Assembly (NCBI GenBank): GCA_043228905.1
Contig: JBHGNT010000014.1
Span: 14,694,001-14,758,000, forward strand
DNA length: 64,000 nt
Direction: 5' to 3'
Source of the DNA: Azolla caroliniana
Taxonomy: Eukaryota; Polypodiophyta
In this document: in pieces, positions 53,030 to 60,249 of the stretch
Position numbering within the stretch: position 1 is the first letter of the stretch
Layout: every line of letters begins with the position of its first letter
Program-made: the position numbers and the translations under genes
Notes under the pieces: model-generated
What the model was told of the DNA's origin: nothing
The model's input: only the letters and a program-made list of their open reading frames with translations
Databases searched by the model: none

Positions 53030-53120
53030 TCTCTCGAGAATTCTACGCCCTCTTTTCCTCTTAGTACTAATCCTCATCTCGAGTACTAATACCCTCTCTG
53101 TCTTAGTACTATTCCTAACA
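52652..53120 (+). repeat. Gypsy-7 3' LTR
   Basis: TGTCATGATATAGCTTGG...TATTCCTAACA, 469 bp. It carries a tRNA-like palindrome at 52657-52737 and a long (CT)n tract at 52974-53028. Confidence 0.8.
52657..52737 (-). repeat. tRNA-like palindromic segment in the Gypsy-7 LTR
   Basis: The minus strand has TATAGCTTAATGGTAGGGC (A-box-like) and GGGTTCAAATC (B-box-like). The outer arms ATATAGCTTGGTATGGCTTC and TTGAAGCCCTACCATTAAGC are near reverse complements, with a second inverted pair AACCCATG/CATGGGTT inside. Confidence 0.55.
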
Positions 53121-53616
53121 AGTTGTGGGTTAAGTTTCCCTTTATTTGACGTTGACCTTTCACCTTGTTTTTCCACATTGTAAATATCTGGTCTTGGAAT
53201 TCCCAAACAACCCCATTTATGAAGGCAAGCTGGAACCACGACTCGTACATTCGAATACCATCAGACTTTACTGCATCATCCACAATGATCTCAACTTCAT
53301 GAAGACATTGACAACGAAGTGTTGGAAACATCTTTGGTCCAATTCTCTGCTTGACATCTAAGTATTCATGGTGAAAAAATCTGATGCGCTCTATCGATGA
53401 CATCTTTTGACGGTAGTCGTTGTCGTCGTTATGGTCCCATGCTAACAACTTCGCTTCATCCATTGTTAGGGACACGTAAATCTTACATTCAGCATACTTA
53501 AAGAAGTATGTTGTGGGATGTTCCAACTGCCTTCTTGCTTCTGCCGAGGGCAATTTGTTGGAAACACCGCCATCTAATGCGGAACTTAGTCGACCCTCCC
53601 TATTTGAAGATCATAA
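53121..53616 (-). pseudogene. ParB/sulfiredoxin-like fragment, probably upstream of the methyltransferase
   Basis: An open minus frame of about 165 codons from a stop near 53615 to the Gypsy-7 LTR edge. It reads SSALDGGVSNKLPSAEARR, then KYAECKIYVSLTMDEAKLLA, WDHNDDNDYRQKM and SIERIRFFHHEYLDVKQRIG, and ends VWEFQDQIFTMWKNKVKG. C-x-IY-x-x-LT-x-DEA-x-LA-x-D-x-N matches the end of ParB-like nuclease domains, which in phage and bacterial proteins are often fused to amino-methyltransferases. Strand and position fit the missing 5' part of the gene at 37206-38982, with the LINE and Gypsy-7/Copia-C in between. Alternative: an unrelated gene or Copia-E LTR. Confidence 0.45.
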
Positions 53617-53780
53617 GATTATGTACAAACGAGAAAGATCAATGGCAACATGGGCCAAAAAGAAGATGCAACAAGTACGCAACAAAGAGTTAGAGACAAG
53701 TAGGCACAATGTCAACGAAGTTTATTTCCACTTTTTACAAAAATGAGCAACCATCCAGTAACTAGGTTACAAAGTCAACA
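53617..53780 (-). repeat. Copia-E 3' LTR start (extent unknown)
   Basis: On the minus strand TGTTGACTTTGTAACC follows the purine tract TATGGGGGAG (53781-53794). How far the LTR runs to the left is unclear; it might end near 53745 or be longer. Confidence 0.4.
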
Positions 53781-54964
53781 CTCCCCCATAATGGGCGTAT
53801 ACATCCAAAATCTATAATCCGAAATGAATGTACAATACAGATTGATACAAGGTTTACGAACAATCGAGAATTCATTCGAGTCAGTGAACTCCGAAGAGCA
53901 GAAGGTCAGATTGGCCGAGTTTGGAGAGACTGATGCCAGAGTTCGAACTATCCAGGTCTATTGTCCGAGAAATGTCCTGAGTGTTCGATTTAATTAGACT
54001 GATTCTTCATTACACCCATTCAATGCCAAAGTGATCGAAATCGATCCACCGGGAGACACTTGGTCATTGCATCCGCAACGTTATCGGTTGTAGGTACCTT
54101 CTCAAGGCTGATTTTCTCTGAATTGACACAGTCCCGAATGAAATGATATCGAACATCGATATGCTTGGAGGCATTGTGATGAACCGGAATTTTTGACAAA
54201 GCAACAACACCCTGACTATGACTGTAAACAATTGGAGCCGAGTTGATAATCGACTTGTCGAAATGTGTAGGCCAACCAACCGAACCATAAGACCTCTTTC
54301 GTTGTATCAGATGCGGCGACATATTCGGCCTCGGTCATTGATGTGGCGGTGCACTCTTGAAGTTTCGATTTCCATGAGATCGCTCCCTTGCCGAGTTTAA
54401 AACAATATCCGGTTGTCGATTTACGACTGTCTATGCAACTTGCAAAGTCCGAGTCAGTGTATCCGACTACGCTTGAGATGTCGTTCGGGCCGAATAGAAG
54501 ACCAAGATCTTTTCTGCCCACTAGATATTCACATGCTTGACTGCATTCCAGTGCGATTGGCCGAGATTATGCATAAATCTACTGACAACTCAAATGGCGT
54601 GAGTGATATCAGGTCGTGTCACGTCCATCTCGTACATTAGGGAGCCAATTGCCGGTGCATACAGTACCGACTTCATAATTTCCCCCTCCATACCGGATGT
54701 CATGCAGTCTCGTTGAGACAGTCGAGTACTAATAGGGAGCGGGGTGGAGGAAGATTTTGCCGATTGCATGTTGAAGTGTTCTAGGACACATCCAATGTAG
54801 TCGGATTGGGACAGAAACAATTGTCGTTGATTACGATTCCGACTTATCTTCATACCAAGAATGTGTCGTGCTGGACCGATATCCTTCATGGCAAACTTCA
54901 ACCGCAGTTGCCGAACAAGTTCAGCCAGTTCCCCTACATGGCGTCCACAGATTAGAAATGATAT
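53781..54964 (-). pseudogene. Copia-E: RT thumb and RNase H
   Basis: From about 54940 downward: [40 protein letters not shown] and [18 protein letters not shown]; then 54216-54521: SSVVGYTDSDFASCIDSRKS (Asp), TGYCFKLGKGAISWKSKLQ, TSMTEAEYVAASDTTKEVL (Glu); and 54020-54320: KIPVHHNASKHIDVRYHFI and DNVADAMTKCLPVDRF. This is the 3' third of a copia pol. The YVDD palm, integrase, protease and gag of this element are missing, replaced by Gypsy-5. Confidence 0.85.
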
Positions 54965-55087
54965 GATGGTGACCTTATTCAAGCCACGGTAATCTATGAC
55001 GAGACGAAGTGATCCATCCTTTTTCTTGACGAAGAAAATAGGTGCGTCGGCCGGAGATTTCGAATGTCGAATGAAACCATTTGCCAA
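54590..55087 (-). CDS. In-frame gypsy/copia RT fusion ORF
   Basis: One 165-codon frame. Residues 1-41 are gypsy RT fingers ([38 protein letters not shown]). From about residue 50 they are copia RT thumb ([18 protein letters not shown]). The join lies near 54940-54965 with a few unassigned residues (FLICGRHV). Neither palm nor catalytic Asp residues are included, so it cannot polymerise. Confidence 0.85.
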   Translation of the reverse strand: MANGFIRHSKSPADAPIFFVKKKDGSLRLVIDYRGLNKVTIISFLICGRHVGELAELVRQLRLKFAMKDIGPARHILGMKISRNRNQRQLFLSQSDYIGCVLEHFNMQSAKSSSTPLPISTRLSQRDCMTSGMEGEIMKSVLYAPAIGSLMYEMDVTRPDITHAI

Positions 55088-55490
55088 ATTCTCCTTAAAT
55101 ATAGGCTCGAAGGACTTCTAGCTCGGTTGGTGACAAATTGTAGATCGGTCCCCATGGTGGCTCTTTTCCCGGTTGTAAATCGATGGGGCAATCATACAGT
55201 CGATGGTGAGGAAGCATATTGGCTTGTACTTTATCGAACACATCGGCATAATGACGATACTTCTCTGGAAGTTGAACGGTGGACTCCTCTTTAGTGGTGC
55301 TGGAGGGTTTTACTAATACTGAGAAGAGAAACATTTCTTCCTTGCATCTTTCCTCACGCAACTGATGTAGCGAAATGGTTGCAACCTTATGAGTAGATCC
55401 TCGGGTTTGTCGATACCGGATTTCTCCTGTTCTCCAATCTATGTTTGGGTTATGTAATTCAAACCATGGTAATCCCAAAACAATGGGATG

Positions 55491-55829
55491 TTATGGGATA
55501 CTAATTATATTAAAGGATACTACACACACTAAATTATCTAGGACAATATTAACGGGCTCTGACTCTTCTATGATATTTCCAGAAGCAATGAGATGACCAT
55601 CAATGCCTACTACAGAGGCTGGACACGGGAATTTTCTTAGGGATATCTTATGAGCTTGGGCAAAATTCCTATCCATGAAGCAAGAATTAGCTCCAGAATC
55701 TAGGAGTGCGGAGACATGTATTGGAGAGGTACTTTTAGTACTAACTGTTACTGGTGCTAAGAACACATTGCTAACTTTCTTAGAGGGAATGGAACCACTA
55801 ATGGGTTGCACAGATCTAGGGTTGTCCAA
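55491..55829 (-). CDS. Gypsy-5 aspartic protease
   Basis: An open 112-codon frame with [34 protein letters not shown] (intact D-S-G-A, unlike D-S-E-A in Gypsy-7) and [17 protein letters not shown] frame break near 55485 separates the last strand (GLPWFELHN). Confidence 0.8.
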   Translation of the reverse strand: MDNPRSVQPISGSIPSKKVSNVFLAPVTVSTKSTSPIHVSALLDSGANSCFMDRNFAQAHKISLRKFPCPASVVGIDGHLIASGNIIEESEPVNIVLDNLVCVVSFNIISIP

Positions 55830-56476
55830 CCAAACAACTCCTATTTTGGCTAGACTTAGTCATTTAACTCTTCTTCAAACTTACTAAGGACATCAAATTT
55901 GTTCAATAGATTTGGGCTATTAGTACTATTAGGACTGTCAGATATTCCTACTAAAATAGACTCGGGTTTAGTACAATTAGAACTAGCAACTATTTGGTTT
56001 ACCTGTTTTGGCCTATGGGGACAGTTCGCTGCAATATGCCTTGGTTCACCGCACTAAAGACATAGTCGATTTGCTCGGCATCACTGCTTTTCTTCTTCCG
56101 ATAATGGTCCACGATGATGTGTAGTGTCAATTTCCATCGGAGTTGGAGTATTCACTAGAGACGCATTATATGACTCCCTTGGAAAAGGTTTTGCTACCAC
56201 TGAGGCGTAGGTGGGCTCTGATCTTGCCCTTGGCATCTAGAACTGATGTTCCGAACGTCATTCAAAAAGATGGTTGTTGCATCTCACCGTGCAACCGATT
56301 GCTTCTGTCAATGACTTTGGTTCTTCGAGGAAGGTCAAGAGTAAATCCTTGACATCGTTACGTAGAACATAACGAAATTTCTTCGTTAGTGCTTGGTCAT
56401 CCCAGGGGATATCGGAGGCGAGTAGGCGGAAATCTGCAACGTATGTGGAAGCTGGACAATCACCTTGACGTAATCA

Positions 56477-56790
56477 TTAGATTTTGTTGATTGTTGTCCT
56501 TATGCTCTCAGTATCTCCAAAACAGGCTTTAAACTCACATAAAAACTCTTCAAAATTGTTTAGTAAAGGAGATTCCTTTTCTAACAACGGAGTGAACCAT
56601 GCCAAAGTTGAGCCACTTAACAACATGCCTACTAAACCCACTCGTGATGCATCGGTGGGATACCGAGAAGGATGCATTTGAATGACTAATCGTACCTTAT
56701 TAAGGAATCCTCTAAACTGCGATCGCGTTCCATCAAATTTCATGGGAAGGCTGATCCTGGGTTCTTTATGAATCCCTTGCGTACTGGGTG
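56477..56790 (-). pseudogene. Gypsy-5 gag
   Basis: MKFDGTRSQFRGFLNKVRL, RVGLVGMLLSGSTLAWFTP and FLCEFKACFGDTESIRTTI. Closely matches the Gypsy-7 gag and includes the N-terminal part that Gypsy-7 has lost. Ends at a stop at 56477. Confidence 0.75.
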
Positions 56791-57293
56791 GGTCCTTGTT
56801 GTTGCATCGTTACTATGGTTGCTTCAAGTTATTGCACGCGTAACGTTGTCGTGAAAATCCGTCACTATGTGAGGATCGCGAGGTGGAACCACCGGGGTTC
56901 TGGACTAGAAGGATTTAGTGCAACATGTACAACACAAGCAAAATTCACATATAAGATGACTAGATGAGAGAAAACGTTCGTTTATTGCATAAGAAAATAG
57001 ATTCTTTGTTAATTCAAGAATCTTTTTACAACGGGTCGGCGATGAAAATGAGAGATAGAATTTTTAAAGAAAGGAGCCAACAAACATGTAAAGAGTGGTC
57101 CAATATGAATACGAGAGATAATTTTTGACAAGAAAGATTGAGCAAGCCAATCCAAGAGTTTGATATCAATATAAGAGATAATTTGTTTTGGAATCCTCGA
57201 GAGAAGAAGAAGGAAAAAAAAACTAGAGGGAAAAAATGGAACATATATCGAGCTCTTTGTTGATCCTCCTTCCCAATGTTACTTTGCATGTCC

Positions 57294-57374
57294 ACTTTTA
57301 GTTGCATGGCCTCTACTTTTAGTTGCATGCCTTTTACTTTTAGTTGCATGGCCTTGGCTTTTAGTTGCATGCGA
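57294..57374. repeat. 21-bp minisatellite, four units
   Basis: ACTTTTAGTTGCATGGCCTCT-type units with small changes at the end of each. Confidence 0.9.
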
Positions 57375-57470
57375 TCATCAGTATAATTCAGCCAAATGAC
57401 CCAATCATCCATAAAGTTTAGCCCGTGTGCAATCTGTACATGTGTCACAACCAAACCGTGATGCGTCCGC

Positions 57471-57538
57471 GCACAAAAGTCCCAACCACGCCCACGCAGT
57501 GTACGCACAAAAGTCCCAACCACGCCCACGGAGTGTAC
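57471..57538. repeat. 34-bp tandem duplication in a CpG-rich block
   Basis: Units 57471-57504 and 57505-57538 both hold GCACAAAAGTCCCAACCACG and differ by one base. The surrounding 57430-57725 is dense in ACGC and CGCG words, unlike the rest of the LTR. Confidence 0.9.
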
Positions 57539-58079
57539 GCATCCACGCACGCACGCATCCTGACCACGCCACGTACGCATCCGCGCGCTTGTTCGAAACG
57601 TCCACGCGGCAATGCACGCGGACGCTCGAAACTTGCACACACGCATACGTCCAAAAACGTGCGTACGCATCCGCACGCTCCTCAGCACACACGCGTCCGT
57701 CCGAAAACGTCCACACGGTTGTGTATCACCACACAATGTAGCCCAAGTCACCTTTAACATTCTGTGGTCCACACATTTATATAACTAATATGTTTTGGTT
57801 TCCCTTATATATCTTGGGTTCGAATGTTGTCCTATCTATGTGGGATATCTCATAGTTTTGTCTTTCCTTTTATTTCTTCAAACTTCACACTCACATAACT
57901 TGATACTTGTTTATCCGTTTTATGCGTAGTAAAATACGTTATGAAGCTCTTGAAGACATCTATCTTCCCATATGAATACATGAAGCTAATCTTAAATAAT
58001 TGTTTTACTATTTTTCATATCGTGTGTGAAAAACCACACGACATTCACCCCCACCAAACCTACACATCCACCGATATGT

Positions 58080-59521
58080 GCCAATTGTGGTGAGGTTCCT
58101 CTTTTAATTACTCTTTTTCAACCTCAATGTTCGAGGCTCTTCTTTTAAAGATCTTGATTTGTTTTCCTGCAATTGGCAAAGCAAGTCGAGTTCCATCTAA
58201 CTCCGCTAAAAAATAGGTTGCATTGCTTTCTATTTTCTTGACCATATACGGGCCAAACCATCGTTTTGCGAACTTTCAAGCAGTGCTATATTGATTATTG
58301 AGACTACTATCATAGACAAGAACCCAATCTCCTTCTTCAATTTTTCTTTGTCGAAGACGATGCTTTCTATCAAAATTCTCCTTGTTCTTCAATCGAGCTT
58401 GGCGCAACCGTTCTATTGCCAACTCGACATCTTCGGGCCTCCGTTCTAGTTGTTGATTCCTCATGGCTAGCAAGTCTTCCCGACTCATTTCCTCTTGCCA
58501 TGGCAAAGATGTCCACGAAGCAACACTTTGCTCGATAGACATTATTGGTTTTTGCCCTAATATGAGTTCGGCCGGCATATATCCTGTAGTCGTGCTATGT
58601 GTAGTTTTATCAGCCCACAATGCATAAGGTAGTAATCGTGGCCAATTCCCCATCTTGCCATCGCGAGTCTTTGCTAAAGCTTTTACAATCGGACTATGTC
58701 CTCGTTCCACCTTCCCATTTGCGTCCAGGTTGTATGCCATGGTGAGCGATAGTTTGACGCCTATTCTTGAAAAGAATTCTTTAGCTTCATTTGCATCTAA
58801 TTCTCCCCTATCAGCTACTATTTTTCCAACACATCCGTATCGACAAATAACATCTTCAAGGAGAAACTTACAAACCGCCGAAGTTGTTTTATTCCTCAGC
58901 GTCCGTCCTTCTACTTGGTTGGTGAGATCCTCTCTTGCTAGCACGAGATACTTTGTTTGCCCCAGTCCCATCGGCATAACCACTATGTCTAATAACCGCT
59001 TATAGTGCATTGATAATGGATATGTCAGATGAATTTCATCCCTATGTTGAATATTCGAGTGTAATTGGCATTGCTCACATGTTTCAACATAGCTTGCTAC
59101 ATCTTTGTAAACTTCCATAGATGTCCTTCTTTGAGGAAGAACTTGTAGGCCTTCTTCCTAATTCGGTAGAAGTCTTCCTTTGACCATGATTCATCCTTTG
59201 AAAGAGAGCTTAAGTACTTTCCAATTTCGACGAATTCACCCTCATAATCTTCTACTTTAAACACGGCAAGCACCCGAGCACAAGAAACCGTAAAGAAGTT
59301 TAGGCCAACATCTTCTTCGTCGGAGTGCAAATCTTCTTCACCCTCATACCTTGCCCTTGATAACATATCGGCCACCACATTATGCTTCCCATTTATATGT
59401 CGAATCTCGGGGTTGAGGGACTTGATATAGGCAATCCATCGCAGCATAGCAATATCTGGTGTAGCACAACCGAATATCATTCCAAGAATAGGTAGACAAT
59501 CAGTCTCGATTATGACCTCTA
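58080..59521 (-). pseudogene. Gypsy-4: RNase H end and integrase
   Basis: 59097-59594 holds VIIETDCLPILGM, AMLRWIAYIKSLNPEIRHI, HNVVADMLSRAR and the linker (WSKEDFYRIRKKAYKFFL). 58276-59118 is a long open integrase frame: YKDVASYVETCEQCQLHS, LLDIVVMPMG (Asp), CKFLLEDVICRYGCVGKIV, ADRGELDANEAKEFF (Asp), ANGKVERGHSPIVKAL (Glu), LPYALWADKTTHSTT, QLERRPEDVELAIERLRQ, EGDWVLVYDSSLNN. The end at 58080-58275 is readable as WFGPYMVKKIESNATY-type sequence. No chromodomain. Same family as Gypsy-2 but better preserved. Copia-F interrupts its RNase H at 59521. Confidence 0.85.
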
Positions 59522-59785
59522 TGTTGCAAAACAGTGCTCGGCCACAACCGAGGAATAGGATTACCTCACAGAAAACAGGAAATACTAAATGCACGAAGAC
59601 AATAGAGAGGAGGGTACACAGGGTGTTTACGTGGAAAACCCTAAATGGGAAAAACCACGGGAGTCCTCAGACTCCAACTATCACTATGAACAGAGATGTA
59701 CAATGGTGAAGCTACAAGGCAACAACCTTGAGTTCACTGTCTTCGCCACAGGCGGCGGTAATACACAGAGGCAACGACCTCTTCG

Positions 59786-59817
<32 letters not shown>

Positions 59818-60239
59818 GGCTGCTCTCACTTCGCATGAAAAATGAGCAACAACAAAAAACTGTTTGCCCTAAGTCATATTTATACACATATGACTTTCGG
59901 GCTATTTACAATTATAGCCTCAAGGGCCCTTGGCAAACATATTCACAAATATGTCCCCGCATCCGGATCTCTCTCTCCGGGTACATTCGTCATCCGGCTC
60001 CGTAGCCGGGGTCTTCATCATCCGGCTCCGTAACCGGGGACTTCATCATCCGGCTCCGTAACCGGGGACTTCATCATCCGGCTCCGTAGCCAGGGTCTTC
60101 ATCATCCGGATCCGTATCCGGGTACTCTTCATCCGGCTTCATGCCGGGTACTCTTCATCATCCGGTTCCGTAACCGCAACCGGGCTTGCCGTCATTTATC
60201 TCCGGGGACATCCCATCCGGAGGGACCGAAATCCCAACA
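59522..60239 (-). repeat. Copia-F 3' LTR
   Basis: TGTTGCAAAACAG...GAAATCCCAACA. It includes (CT)n at 59790-59816 and a 27-29 bp tandem repeat (59972-60185) with palindromic units. Confidence 0.85.
59972..60185 (-). repeat. Tandem hairpin repeats in the Copia-F LTR
   Basis: About eight units of 27-29 bp with the form CATCCGGNNCCGTNNCCGGGG. Seven of them are hairpins with a 4-5 nt loop: CCGGCT/AGCCGG, CCGGAT/ATCCGG, CCGGC/GCCGG, CCGGTT/AACCG. The variable bases differ between units but mostly stay complementary. Confidence 0.85.
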
Positions 60240-60249
60240 AACTCCCCCT

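Larger units (their letters stand above)
43430..53120 (+). mobile_element. Gypsy-7, chromovirus split by nested Copia-C
   Basis: Left part 43430-45029, right part 51056-53120, Copia-C between. The 5' LTR fragment (43430-43533) matches the end of the 3' LTR (52652-53120). Order: gag, CCHC, protease, RT, [Copia-C], RT thumb, RNase H, integrase zinc finger, chromodomain. Same family as Gypsy-5. Confidence 0.85.
54965..56890 (-). mobile_element. Gypsy-5, 5' half (gag, protease, RT fingers)
   Basis: Same family as Gypsy-7 but on the opposite strand. gag at 56477-56790, a decayed knuckle near 56040-56090 (C-L-stop-C-G-E-P-R-H-I-A-A-N-C), protease 55491-55829 with ALLDSGANSCFMDRN, and protease end to RT fingers at 55095-55478 (GLPWFELHNPNIDWRTGEI, KYRHYADVFDKVQ, PGKEPPWGPIYNLSPTE). 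No 5' LTR could be placed. Confidence 0.8.
56920..58043 (-). repeat. Gypsy-4 3' LTR (left edge uncertain)
   Basis: On the minus strand it starts TGTCGTGTGGTTTTTCACAC after the purine tract at 58044-58058 (TTTGGTGGGGGTGAA). It contains a CpG-rich block (57430-57725), a 34-bp tandem duplication and a 21-bp minisatellite. The 249-codon minus frame over 57026-57772 is a product of these repeats and shows no domain. Confidence 0.55.

Noticed and set aside
53508-53746. Plus-strand ORFs opposite the ParB-like frame, Lys/Arg-rich
   Set aside because: Could be coding, but the minus frame is longer and has family-like motifs; no motif on the plus strand.
57026-57772. 249-codon minus-strand ORF with repeated MQLK and Cys/Arg-rich words
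   Set aside because: It is built on the minisatellite and CpG repeats of the Gypsy-4 LTR; open frames overlap on both strands and no domain is present.
59972-60185. CRISPR-like array of palindromic repeats
   Set aside because: Units are contiguous with no spacers and lie in an LTR of a plant retrotransposon.
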